Shown piece by piece: positions 37,901-46,648 of a stretch of 64,000 nucleotides of DNA. This DNA is from Meloidogyne chitwoodi (Eukaryota; Nematoda; Chromadorea; Rhabditida; Meloidogynidae). A program made the position numbers and the translations under genes. The DNA is taken from NCBI GenBank assembly GCA_015183035.1, contig JACZZP010000011.1:682001-746000 (forward strand). The letters are read 5' to 3'. The notes beneath the pieces were generated by a model. It did no database searches and had not been told where the DNA came from. It was given only the letters and a program-made list of their open reading frames with translations. Each line of letters starts with the position of its first letter. Positions within the stretch are counted from its first letter, which is position 1.

Positions 37901-40897
37901 ATGATAACCAAAATGAGAAAGAACCAAAATGATAATAATAATAAGACAATAATAATAGAAGTTGGTATGGACTTTATTGACCAAGTTCTCAACGCTCAAA
38001 GACCAAGCCAACTAATCAGAGTTTTAGAGAAGAATAAAAATAAATTAAGCTCAGATGGCAATATGAACAAGGATTGGCGCCCCCGCACATTGAAACCTGC
38101 TTTATCTCTATGGAAGGCGGCATGTGAATGGGCGGAAGAAGCGTTTGCTACAAAACCTTGGCTCCCTGTTAGCTTAAGAGGACAAAGCAACCCACTGAAT
38201 GAAGAAATGCATGAACTGATGTTAAAAATAGCTGAGTGCTCCGAAAGAGCGCTCACTTATATGAGGTGTGTCGAATACTTTCCAAGGGCCACACCTATAA
38301 TGAAAGAAGTGATGATTGTGGGAGATAACAATGCTAAATTATTAACAACATTTTTTCCAAATGGCCATTGTACAGCTCCAAATTCATTAAATGAAATGAA
38401 ATATTTGTTTTCGGACTACTTGCCATTAATTCCTGCTCAAAATTTAATAATAATTATTTGGACAGGAAGTGAATTTTTAGCAGGAGGTGGTCATCCAGAA
38501 TCCTTCAAAACAAATTTGGAAGTATTTTTTAAAAGGTGTGCCGTAAAATGCGGAACAACACTAATTTTGACTCCTCCGTATATAATAAAAGAAGCTCATT
38601 ATTGGGAAAAAATTGATGAATACCTTAAAAAATTAGGAAAGACTACAAGAGGAGCAAAATACATTTCCATTGAAACTGGAAGTAAAGATGCTCTTAAAAA
38701 CAAATTAATTGATGAAGAAGGAATAATAACTCATAAAGGAATAGAAGAAGTAGTGGAAAAAATAAAAAATATAGAACCACGTTTAAGGGCCCAAAAGGAG
38801 GTTCAATTAATTTATGACGACTCGGATCAAGAAGAAAGACAAATTAAAAAAGAATTTGTCTGTTCTAGACAACCCAGCACGTCACGACGGGGTTATGAGC
38901 AATATAAAATGGGACGAGGGCACGGGCGACAAGAAAATTATTATAGGCGTAACATAAATCCTATTAGAGGACCAAGAAAACACAATATAGTGGATAGGCT
39001 CTCTTATGTTTCAATGACCATTATGACGATTATTGGGCTGGCCGTTCTCATGTGTCTTCCGTCGATAATAGGTATGGAACCAATGATATGTCCTCATGGA
39101 ATTCAATCAAAAATTTATCATATAGGACACCAAACCATACACTGCGAAAATTTAATGGTACAGGAACGTCAAATTATTAAAAATGTGGAACTTACAGTGT
39201 ATCGTCCGAATGACATCACTCAAAGCACCCCGGGCTGGCACTGCTTAAAGGTATTAGAAAAAATTACTTATTACATGAATTGGTTAGGTTACAAAATAAT
39301 CTCGCCTATTCAGAGAGTGGATATTAGTGTCACGCACGAAGAGTGTTTAAAAATGATTCATTTGAATAAATGCTACACTGATGCTGATCAAACATTGGTC
39401 GGCGAAGAAGAGGCTAAAAGAACACAAAATCTAATAAAACCGGATTTTGCATATTTTTCTGGTGGAAAAGAAGCCTCCGTAATAAACTGTTTTTTAACTA
39501 AAATTAATATATTTTTTTCACCTAACCAGGAAAACATTGAAAATCCAATGTTGGAACTCGGACATTGTAGGCTTTCGGATAAAGAATGTGTACTTAAGGA
39601 CAATTCGATGTTGATATGGAATTCTCCCAAAGAGAACCAACATTGCAGGTATATAAAATTAAAAAATTTTAATGGTACTATGTACGGCACCTGGTTCATG
39701 AATCTTGACAATACCTTTTCGTTAAGTATCACATCTCCTGAAGTGCTAAAGGATTGTCACACTGAATACATAAAAACGGATCAGCTTTACTTAATCACTT
39801 TGAAGGATTACAATGAACATTTTTTGGAAAAGAAAACATTTTCTCGTCGTTCATTAGGTAAAAAAGACACAGAAGAAAATTTGGATGGTTCTATACATGT
39901 CTCCCAATTTTCAGCTGGAGAGACTGCCCAAAGATTAACAACTGAAATTTTGTTGAAAAAGGCGTACAATCATCTGGCAAAAACAATATGTCAATTGAAG
40001 GCGGCCCCTACATTCATGACATCATTGGATGCCACTCTGTTCGCCAGGCAACGTCTTTCTACTCCTTACATTGAGGCATTGTGGATCGCAGAAAACACTG
40101 AAACATACGAGGCATGGATAGAGGTATGGCCATGTGTAGCGATTAATTGGTTAAATATAACTATAAGGCCTATAAATGGAAACTGTTCAAAAAACATTCC
40201 AATAAAAATTAAGCTGGAAGATGGTAAAAGTGAAAACCTTTTTCTGGACACTAAAACTCTAATTATAAAAGAATTAGCTGAATTTGGACCGTGCAACAAG
40301 TATAAAAATCAAAAAGTATTAATCAAGGGAAAAATATATAATATAGACCAAATAAGAGGAAAATTAACAGAAATACCCTCTAATGACATAACTGAAACCC
40401 CAAAAGGGCTCAGTTGGGAAAAACCCCCCATTCTGGACTCTAACACATTCAGAGGACACATACTCACTAAATTAGAAAATCCTCAAAAAATAATGAAAGA
40501 GGCCTTTAAAGAGTTAAGATTGAGTCGAGAAAGTCAAAGAACACAAAGTTTTAATGAATTTGACGCAAAAGTTAGTGATGATAAACTCAATTTTTGGCCA
40601 TACAAAGAAATCTGGGAAAATATAAAAGAAAAGTTAATCTTCACAGTTTGCTTAATCTCGGTCTTCATATGGACCTATAAAATAATCATATTTCTAAATA
40701 CACTGTGGAAATTGTCAAAAATTAAAAACGTTCAAAAAACATTTTTTAATTTAAAGAAAATCAATACAATACAGACAACTCAGGAAAAAAAATTTCTTCA
40801 AGAAGAAGAAAACCTTTCCGAAGGCGGGAGTGTCGAGACCGAGATAACAAAGTCCAAGAAACAGAAAGGCAGGCGTACAAATGGAAACAAAATTTAA
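34949..40897 (+). CDS. pol: Pol part 2 of the outer element, continuous with SGNH-like and Env-like regions
   Basis: One frame of more than 1,970 codons. The first possible initiator, a TTG at 34,988, is not a true start; numbering is from it. RNase H has SDAS (Asp67), RMEL (Glu117), SDSQ (Asp147) and ENPADLTSRG. Integrase has H381/H386 with C414/C417 and catalytic D450, D513, E560. A BEL-type segment after the integrase (DUF5641; YLIALRER, GDIVIIRDD, GIWKLGRI) spans about 667-757. After a charged linker come an SGNH-like domain (about 1105-1262) and an Env-like region (about 1341-1905). The last 22 codons lie inside the 3' LTR. The absence of a stop between pol and env is unusual. Confidence 0.9.
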   Translation, partial: AECFDPCGLISPSLLKGKWLLQKLWELKLTWDNELPEELQIEWQSIANEYSNCSTIKLPRRVIPWKITKEIKFQLCAFSDASDKALGFTIYLRSQKGTEIESTLIFAKSRVKPKAQIGKCEAKLTIPRMELHAALIATKALDYVENMLDIKINEKILWSDSQIVIHWLRSTTEQEAFIERRLRPIRKNSVIYIRTEENPADLTSRGISPNELENNNFWFRGPNWLVKNEEEWPEIVLKYSPGERIEKLNPQPFHEMCLSVNEKTVLVEHDRFSRHKKLKKTVAYILRAIKILIIRNTKPKNKFLEKIKETMESNPGQLKPREMEIAEKFLLKEAQKMHPPSEDTIKNLQLFKDSENIFRSKGRLEYGNLEEETKFPVWLPKKSFLTDLIIMEAHEKMAHAGTNTVLASLRFKYWITRKKVQECSKNCQNCKKFWIKPYAQPQFPALPAARVNPFRPFMHTAVDYFGPMTIKIKNGEHQKRWVAVFTCTSTRAVHLEVAEDLSAQAFIQTFRRFIAQRKKPKLMISDNGTNFKATEKILTSIWKEIHIQQFVSDNEINWIFVTERAPWKNGLVERMVGLIKYSLKRTVGRKLLEEEEFRTLITEVQTIINSRPLNFLPDSEQVIPLRPLDFLIPFKEGNTEFPHLPKVDEKDPDYLPEKITNKEKLVEELKKVANRLDIFWKIWTSEYLIALRERKNFFKNKNTVDFSPEVGDIVIIRDDETKNRGIWKLGRIEEILPGERSAVIKTNNRITRRAVNDIFPFEIDEREKYVPEKCAPKAEIKNNKLENKLKNNNKEIINNCLCNFVISRDMEEELKSNASLDYDEQNKNLEDNKKESNEEPPKKVDKYDERNLNDRLRSFVKSQKDKVQKETEIVRKQAVVCTSRLEKFQQRNTETKKAVVKTDQKSVEDQYERKEKDGKLLLHFGWSLIHGCSPGSYGHRNCSQIVLSNVIDIARKNSEEIKKEYAALQNKVVPSLIQLLMCYWMITKMRKNQNDNNNKTIIIEVGMDFIDQVLNAQRPSQLIRVLEKNKNKLSSDGNMNKDWRPRTLKPALSLWKAACEWAEEAFATKPWLPVSLRGQSNPLNEEMHELMLKIAECSERALTYMRCVEYFPRATPIMKEVMIVGDNNAKLLTTFFPNGHCTAPNSLNEMKYLFSDYLPLIPAQNLIIIIWTGSEFLAGGGHPESFKTNLEVFFKRCAVKCGTTLILTPPYIIKEAHYWEKIDEYLKKLGKTTRGAKYISIETGSKDALKNKLIDEEGIITHKGIEEVVEKIKNIEPRLRAQKEVQLIYDDSDQEERQIKKEFVCSRQPSTSRRGYEQYKMGRGHGRQENYYRRNINPIRGPRKHNIVDRLSYVSMTIMTIIGLAVLMCLPSIIGMEPMICPHGIQSKIYHIGHQTIHCENLMVQERQIIKNVELTVYRPNDITQSTPGWHCLKVLEKITYYMNWLGYKIISPIQRVDISVTHEECLKMIHLNKCYTDADQTLVGEEEAKRTQNLIKPDFAYFSGGKEASVINCFLTKINIFFSPNQENIENPMLELGHCRLSDKECVLKDNSMLIWNSPKENQHCRYIKLKNFNGTMYGTWFMNLDNTFSLSITSPEVLKDCHTEYIKTDQLYLITLKDYNEHFLEKKTFSRRSLGKKDTEENLDGSIHVSQFSAGETAQRLTTEILLKKAYNHLAKTICQLKAAPTFMTSLDATLFARQRLSTPYIEALWIAENTETYEAWIEVWPCVAINWLNITIRPINGNCSKNIPIKIKLEDGKSENLFLDTKTLIIKELAEFGPCNKYKNQKVLIKGKIYNIDQIRGKLTEIPSNDITETPKGLSWEKPPILDSNTFRGHILTKLENPQKIMKEAFKELRLSRESQRTQSFNEFDAKVSDDKLNFWPYKEIWENIKEKLIFTVCLISVFIWTYKIIIFLNTLWKLSKIKNVQKTFFNLKKINTIQTTQEKKFLQEEENLSEGGSVETEITKSKKQKGRRTNGNKI
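37352..37378 (+). promoter_or_regulatory. Candidate 3' splice acceptor and ATG for a subgenomic env message
   Basis: TTTTGTTATTTCTAG ends at 37,371, with ATG at 37,376-37,378 in the main frame (Met797). A pyrimidine-rich tract plus TAG is an acceptable nematode acceptor. Splicing from 26,723 would make this the first ATG of a message encoding the linker, SGNH-like and Env-like regions without Gag-Pol. Confidence 0.5.
38300..38780 (+). other. Degenerate SGNH/GDSL-hydrolase-like domain
   Basis: Within the long frame at about residues 1105-1262. The fold pattern is right: hydrophobic strand then VGDN (block I; Ser replaced by Asn1114), IIIIWTGSEFLAGGG with HPESFKTNLEVFFKR (block III; G-x-N-D replaced by G-S-E-F), a TTLILTPPY strand, and ITHKGIEEVVEKI (block V; His1249 kept, Asp at -3 missing). 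With no nucleophile it should be catalytically dead, perhaps a binding domain. SGNH-type esterase domains are known in ORF1 of CR1/L2 LINEs; I know of none as standard in BEL elements. Confidence 0.55.
38995..40890 (+). other. env: Env-like membrane glycoprotein region
   Basis: Residues about 1341-1362 (VSMTIMTIIGLAVLMCLPSI) are hydrophobic and would act as a signal sequence or first anchor. A Cys-rich ectodomain of about 520 residues follows with several N-x-S/T sites, then a second membrane segment at about 1883-1905 (LIFTVCLISVFIWTYKIII) and a basic cytoplasmic tail of about 60 residues. This is the layout of an Env glycoprotein. Some nematode BEL elements carry Env related to phlebovirus glycoproteins; I cannot confirm that affinity here by eye. 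Confidence 0.6.
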
Positions 40898-41297
40898 AGA
40901 TAAAATCTAAGATAATTCATATTTTCACTTAATAATAATTTTAAGTCCAATGATTCACTTAATTCCTTTTTTTTACTTTCCTCTTATTTTAAGACTGTAT
41001 TTTAAACTAAAAACAAGCTTTTATTTTTCCTTCTCAGATAAAAATCTAGCTGTGCCCTAACCTTCGTTCGCTATATTTTCACTGGCCTATAAAACTATCT
41101 CTTGCTCTCCCCCGCTTGGCTTTTTTCTTATTCATTCTTATAGCAAAATAAAAATAATTTTTGTTTTATATTATAAAATTGTTAATTATTGGATAAAATT
41201 GAAATAAAATAAATCTTAAATAAATAACTTTAAATATTTTCACAAAGGAAGTGAAAATAAGCATTGAACTTCTATAAAAAATTAAGAAGTTCAAACA
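40821..41297 (+). repeat. Polypurine tract and 3' LTR of the outer element
   Basis: AAGGCGGGAG at 40,821-40,830 is a good polypurine tract. The LTR proper is 40,831-41,297, matching the 5' LTR at a constant offset of 14,680, with its TATAAAA at 41,088-41,094. It contains the last 22 codons and stop of the long pol-env frame. Confidence 0.93.
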
Positions 41298-41677
41298 ATT
41301 TCATTTAAAGGCAAATTATTTAATATTTCTGTTCCTTCAGTTAAAAGAATATTTTCAATTGTATCATTACTTTTGATTAAATCACTAATTTCAATTTTGG
41401 ACAAAATTAAAAGAAGAAATGACAATTCCGTAAGCGTAAAATTGTATGGGTTTGTTGTAGAAGGATGACCAAGACCAGTTTGCATTTTAACTAATTTTTA
41501 TATTTATTAAAATACTTTAGATTAATTAAAAGATACTTGTTTACAATGTATACAAAAATTAATTTATTAATTAATTTTTAACTTACAAGGAATATTGCGC
41601 ATTCCAACAGTCATATGTTGAATTAAATATAAAACAAAAAATAATAAAAGAAATTTTAAAAAATTAGAAATAATCAT
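41298..41677 (-). pseudogene. Secreted family member 3, 5' part, split by the BEL element
   Basis: Exon 1 (41,587-41,677) encodes the family signal peptide, MIISNFLKFLLLFFVLY. Exon 2 begins at 41,490 with KMQTGLGHPS and TLTELSFLLLILS, and is cut by the LTR at 41,298. The remainder is at 26,104-26,150, with the ATTT duplication on both sides. The reading frame up to the LTR is intact. Confidence 0.8.
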
Positions 41678-41829
41678 TTTGATTAAAAACTTTTTTCAAT
41701 GACAATTTTGAAAAATATTTTTTTAACTAAAATAGCTTAGGAATTTTATTTTAATTAAAAGTATTTAAATTTAATTAATTTTTAATTTATTTTTTAATGG
41801 CCAAACAAAATAGCTAAATAAATTTTAAT

Positions 41830-42005
41830 TAATTGAGGATAGAATTGAGGAGGGAAATTTTGAGAAAAATGAATTGATTTTTAGAGAAATGAAGAGGCTT
41901 TTTATTAACAAAGAGTTGGGGAGTACTTTTTCTTGACTTTCTTATTGTTGGCAGTAATTGACGCACAGGCATTTCCGGAAAGGGAAGATATTAACAAATG
42001 AAATT
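41830..42005 (-). promoter_or_regulatory. Conserved upstream block of secreted family member 3
   Basis: TTTATTAACAAAGAGTTGGGG, CTTGACTTT, TTGTTGGCAGTAATTGACGC and ACAGGCATTTCCGG match the blocks upstream of members 1 and 2 almost base for base. This is the best-preserved copy. Confidence 0.55.
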
Positions 42006-42239
42006 ATGCGAGTATATAGAATCAAGGATAGATGTAGCGGCAATTTGGGCGCCGATTTTGTTTTTTGAATTTTTTTAAACTTATCGAAAATCGATAATTC
42101 TTTTTTTATTTTATTCTAAACTCTTTGGGTAAGTAAATAGTTTAATTTTTAAAATTAAAATTAAGCAATGCTAAAATTAAGTTATTCTTTTCAAAGCAAC
42201 AGAAAGTTGAAATATTTTTAAAAAAATCTTAAAAGTACA

Positions 42240-42440
42240 ATTATAGTTGAGAGATTAGTAACATTAATTCATTAAAAGGGATTCGATTCAATTATGCAAT
42301 TGTTTTGGAATACATTAATTCCTAGTGAACTTGTTTTTCGTTTGATGTTACTTTAAACTTAGAAGCAAAATTAAACGTCCAAAATTTTACCTGAGGCGCT
42401 AAAAAGGAGAATTTTTGGAAAAAATTGGAATAATTTTTCT
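42240..42440 (+). repeat. Decayed SINE-like copy
   Basis: AGTTGAGAGATTAG and GATTCGATTC keep traces of the A and B boxes, and TTTTACCTGAGGCGCTAAAA is a diverged GCGCC module. The order is the same as at 16,400-16,860. Confidence 0.45.
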
Positions 42441-42690
42441 TTGCTTTTGGCGATATAACAACCTGAAACGAAGTTTATGAAAAGTTACCCAGCTCGAAAA
42501 CTGACCCAGGGAACTAAGGCTTTGTTGATTTAACTTTTCCAAAGTCATTACAATCATTTCTGTCTATAAAATTTTCCAAAATAATACCAATTCGACTTGC
42601 ATTGCTTTAAGTTCTTCTACTATTATAATCGCTAATATATAGAAATGGAATATTAATCTGTAATGTTTCTTTAGTATTTTATATCCAAAG

Positions 42691-43123
42691 GGGTCCACCC
42701 CAGAAAATCGAAACCCAAAAGATCGACCCAGAAGATCGATCCCAAAAGATCGATTCCCAAAAGATCGATTTACCCAAAAGATCGACCAAAATATCAACAC
42801 TAAAATTTAAAAAAGCATACATTTATTATTCATAAATAATTTAAATACTCAAAAAGAATTCAAACTAGACTTGGTAAGTAAACTAGACAAAAATAAGTGA
42901 ATTGTCTGGGAAAAAAGTAAACAATGTTATGGGTAAAAAAAATAATTAGAAGCTAATGTAATGGGAACAGGCTGTCAGAAACTCAATAGGATTTCTATCT
43001 CTCTCCTCTAAGAACGTTCAATAGACGCTCATTTGCGCTTTTAGTGTTGATTTGGTTTCGATCTTTTGGGTAAAGCGATCTTTTGGGACGATCTTCTGGG
43101 TTTCGATCTTCTGGGTTGATCCC
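42691..43123. mobile_element. MITE with GGGTCCACCCC ends, AAAAGATCGA repeats
   Basis: The termini GGGTCCACCCC and GGGATCAACCC are inverted, and the arms are built of repeated CCCAAAAGATCGA units. The 8 bp flanks ATCCAAAG and CTCCAAAG differ by one base. Interior non-coding. It has the same terminus as the element at 11,408 but an entirely different subterminal repeat. Confidence 0.75.
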
Positions 43124-43167
43124 CTCCAAAGGCTTTAATTTACAATAAAAGTAACAGAAATTTTTTT

Positions 43168-43227
43168 ATCAAAAATGCTCGGGAAAATAAATGCCGAAAA
43201 ATTAACTTGACGGTCAACAATGTCAGA
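43168..43227. other. Conserved downstream stem-loop block, copy 4
   Basis: ATCAAAAATGCTCGGGAAA, AATGCCGA and TTGACGGTCAACAATGTCAG. It lies downstream of secreted family member 4; the larger gap here is explained by the 542 bp foldback element inserted between them. Confidence 0.6.
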
Positions 43228-43565
43228 GGTTTTTTTAAATAAAATCTTTTCTAAAAAGTAAAAATGATATAGTATGCATTAAAAAATATGATAATAGAAA
43301 ATAGAATCAAAAAAAAATAAAATGTACATTTTCAATTAAAAAGCTTAATGTCTGCAAAATTTTTCCGCTTTCCGCAACTTTTTAAAAGGAGAAAACTACT
43401 TTAGGTGTTTACCAAATTATTGTTAACTTCATTAAATTTTTTTAATTTCTTAAAAAGTTTCATAAAAATGAGAAAAACTAAAAAATCGGTCTGAAAAAAA
43501 TAATTGTACTGACTTTAACTTTTTAACTGAAATAAATGTGTAGAAAGGAAAAAAAGGTAAATGTA

Positions 43566-44107
43566 AAGGTCCCTAAATTTTTTTTGACAAAGTTCTAGTT
43601 TTTTGATTTTTTTAACTTTTAATAGGTTTTCGCATAAGCTGAGTTCGAATCTGATGTTAGTTTTCACAATCTATCGAATCCCGAACCCAGATTCGAACAT
43701 CAGGGTAAATATTTTTATAAAGCAAATGATAGCTCATTCGATTCGTCTTATCGAGCTGAGTCGAATGATACCAAAATTAAGACGTTTATCAATTTTTTAA
43801 GCAAGTTATGATTGAATATTTAGATGAGCAGTCATTAAAATCATAAATTTGATCGATCATAACTTACTTAAATAATAGCTAAACAGCTTAATTTTGGTAT
43901 CATTCGACTCAGCTCTATAAGACGAATCGAATGAGCAATCATTTACCTAAATAAAAATATTTACCCCCAATTCGACAAGTTCGAATCTGGGTTCGGGATT
44001 CGATATTTTTGAAAACTAAGATCAGATTCGAACTCAGCGTATGCGAAAAACTATAATTTAAAAGAATCAAAAAACTAGAACGTTGTCAAAAAAAATTTAG
44101 GGACCTT
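43566..44107. mobile_element. Large foldback MITE with TA target
   Basis: Starts AAGGTCCCTAAATTTTTTTTG and ends with its complement. The arms stay complementary for about 250 bp each, with GAATCCCGAACCCAGATTCGAA and TCATTCGATTCG blocks on both sides and a short unpaired centre. TA lies on each flank (43,564-43,565 and 44,108-44,109), as in Tc1/mariner-type MITEs. It lies at the 3' end of secreted family member 4. Confidence 0.8.
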
Positions 44108-44361
44108 TAATCTTTACCTTTACCAGATCAGATTGATTGTGACTACTTGAAGCTTCTTGATTACTACTTGATGCGTTGTCAACATTTTTAATAAAAATCT
44201 AAACAAATATTTGTTATACTAAATGTAAATTAAAATTATATTTTTGGATTTTTTGTAACAGATTAAATTATTAAAGATTCAGAAGTTAATAAAGATCTTA
44301 AAATTATTGTAAAGAAAAGTAATTAATAAAAATTGTTTCATTTGGGCAAAACCGTTTGAAC

Positions 44362-44892
44362 TAGAGATAGGACTGGATCTGGATCCAGACCTGGATTTTT
44401 CCTGGATCCAGTGTCCAGATCCAGGCATTTTTTTTAGGAATTCTGGATTTTTTCTGGACCTGGATTTTTCCTGGACTCAAGGTCCAGACTCTGGTCCAGG
44501 TCGATAAATTTAAAAAAATCAAGGATCCAGATCCAGGTTTGCGCCATTTTTTACTTGGAGTTCCTGGAGTAAATTTTTTTTCAAAATTTACCTTAATTAT
44601 ATTTTTGAAAAAAGAGTTACCATTGATAAATTATAATTATTAGATGATGATTTGATAAATTATTTTGATAAAAATTTTATAATAAACATTTTTAATGATA
44701 ATATTTCATTTTTTCTTATATTTTAAAAATTTGAAAAAAATCCAGATCCAGGTCGGGATCCAGGTAAAAAAACCTTGATTTTTTCTGGACCCGGATTTTT
44801 CCTTGACTCAAGGTCCAGAGTCTGGTCCAGGTCAATAAATAAAATCCAGATCCAGAATCCAGGTCAAGGATTTTTCAAAATTCCTATCTCTA
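44362..44892. mobile_element. hAT-type MITE with CTGGATCCAGG repeats
   Basis: TIRs TAGAGATAGGA and TCCTATCTCTA are flanked by a perfect 8 bp duplication, GTTTGAAC, at 44,354-44,361 and 44,893-44,900. Subterminal regions are tandem CTGGATCCAG/GGTCCAGA units. TAGAG ends with 8 bp duplications fit hAT. No transposase. Confidence 0.85.
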
Positions 44893-45689
44893 GTTTGAAC
44901 AGGCCTAACTCAAAAGTAATAAAACAACCTCTCGAGTCTGTAGTGGAATACGATATATATTCCAATGAATTCTTTTTGTTATGTCTATGTTATATTCTAA
45001 AGCATTATTATCACTAAATTGTATTATCATTCGTTTAATCAATTCTGGATTTATATAATATTCTTGTAATTTTGCTTTAACATTAAGATTATTTTTATCA
45101 GAAACATATTCGGAAAAGAAAAGTTTGTATAGATTGTACGTATATGGTTTGTTCTCAATTAAAAAGGGAGCAATATGTTCACGTTCCTCATGAGTTAATA
45201 TACCCGTTCCATCATTAGATTCTAAAAAATTTATTTTAATATAAAAATTAAAGCATAAACCATTCAATATTATTTAATTAATAACTTTTATTATAAAATT
45301 ACTAGGGAATATATAGATAAGCTTTTTTACATAATCAAAATTATATTCATATGATTTGTTGAATTCGAATTTAACAAGAAAATGAGTTATAAATAGAGCT
45401 TCTTCTTTTTGTAGTGTTTTTATATTTACTGAACATATTAAGATAAATTAAAAAATATTTTTTTATTAAAAAATCAAAATTACCTGTATTATTTTTAATT
45501 ATACTAAAAATTTTTATATCATTTGTAAATTTTTTATGTAAAAAATTTGCTAATATTTCCTTATCATCAAAAGTATAAATATATTGAATAATTGATATTT
45601 GTTCTCTAAAAAAATATATTATTACTTGTGTTGTTGACTAAAATAATGAACCCCTTAAATTCCTAGATATTTAAAAATTCTAAACTTTT

Positions 45690-46450
45690 TAACCAGGCAT
45701 GTGCACGGATAATATCCGTATACCCGAATTATTTTTAATTATCTATAAATGGTGTACGGATTATTCCTCTTCGGACTATTCCTCTTGGAGGATTTTCGGA
45801 TAATTCCTCTTCAACGGATAATTTCTCTCCGCATATTAAAAAATTTTTATTAATAAATTAAAGAATAATTTTGATCATTTTAATGAGTATTCTAATATAA
45901 TACAATTTTTTAAATGATTTTATTAATTATTTGAGGATGATTTTTCTGTTAAATAAGGAATTTTTCAGAGAAAATAATTTTGCACGGAGGGGGGTTTTCT
46001 GTTGAAGAGGAATAGTATGAAAAAATTGGGGAGGAATTGTCAATAATTCGGTAATCCCATAAATGACTCACAAACGGAGGGTCCCCAGCAGACGTGTGCG
46101 AAACACCGAAATTTTTTCCGACGAAAAACGAAACGAAACAAAAATTTTTGAAAAGTGCTTCGTTAACAAACAATACGAAACGAAACACGTGTTAAATCTG
46201 TGAGTGGCAAGTTGATATGTTCCCTTGCCAGCTCGAATAGCTTTTCGAAAGTATACCATAGTCCTATTCTAATTTTTAACTTCCAAAAATGAGTCGATTT
46301 TCAGAGGCCTATAACTCGGTCCTAGATGTCCCTTAGCAAAAACGGTGAAAATTTCACAATACAAGTAGGGTATAATCTATCTTTCTGCAAAGTTTCATCC
46401 CGAAGTCCCGCGGACACCTGCGGACCCTCCCTTTGTCAAGTAATGAAATT
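45690..46450. other. Non-coding interval with undefined repeats
   Basis: It holds a CGGATAATTCCTCTTC-type repeat (45,715-45,830), a GAAACGAAAC-rich patch (46,095-46,195) and a GC-richer stretch at 46,260-46,440 ending CCCGCGGACACCTGCGGACC. I see no clean termini and no exon. Confidence 0.4.
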
Positions 46451-46550
46451 TATTTTGCAAAAAATCATTGAAGGGCGAGTGAGGTTTTTTCCTTAGTAAA
46501 AATAAATTTAATTAAAAAAAGTTTTGTATCAAAAAATGATAATACAAATA

Positions 46551-46648
46551 CAGTATTTACTCGATTAATTACCCTCCCTCAAATAATTACCCCTCCAGCG
46601 ATAGGTTGAAACAATAATTACCCTGGGTAATTAATCAAGCAAATACGG
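46551..46648. mobile_element. 98 bp Tc1/mariner-type mini-MITE
   Basis: Inverted ends CAGTATTTACTCGATTAATT and CCGTATTTGCTTGATTAATT lie between TA dinucleotides (46,549-46,550; 46,649-46,650). It is almost all terminal repeat. Confidence 0.7.

Larger units (their letters stand above)
26151..41297 (+). mobile_element. BEL/Pao LTR retrotransposon carrying a nested LTR element
   Basis: The 467 bp LTRs (26,151-26,617 and 40,831-41,297) begin TGTCGAG, end AACA, and appear identical. A 4 bp target duplication ATTT is at 26,147-26,150 and 41,298-41,301. Without the nested insertion the element would be about 10.15 kb. Order: LTR, primer-binding site, gag, zinc knuckles, aspartic protease, RT, RNase H, integrase, SGNH-like domain, Env-like region, polypurine tract, LTR. 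The DUF1759-type Gag, DUF1758-type protease with GSQRS, and C-terminal DUF5641-type segment after the integrase place it in BEL/Pao. It lies antisense in exon 2 of secreted family member 3. Coding damage: a +1 shift between gag and pol, a nested insertion in pol, and an altered RT active site. Confidence 0.95.

Noticed and set aside
35517..40299. Several minus-strand ORFs of 77-161 codons across the long pol-env frame
   Set aside because: All are antisense shadows of the 1,969-codon frame.
42564..42800. 78-codon minus-strand ORF with repeated RSFG
   Set aside because: Translation of the AAAAGATCGA tandem repeats of a MITE.
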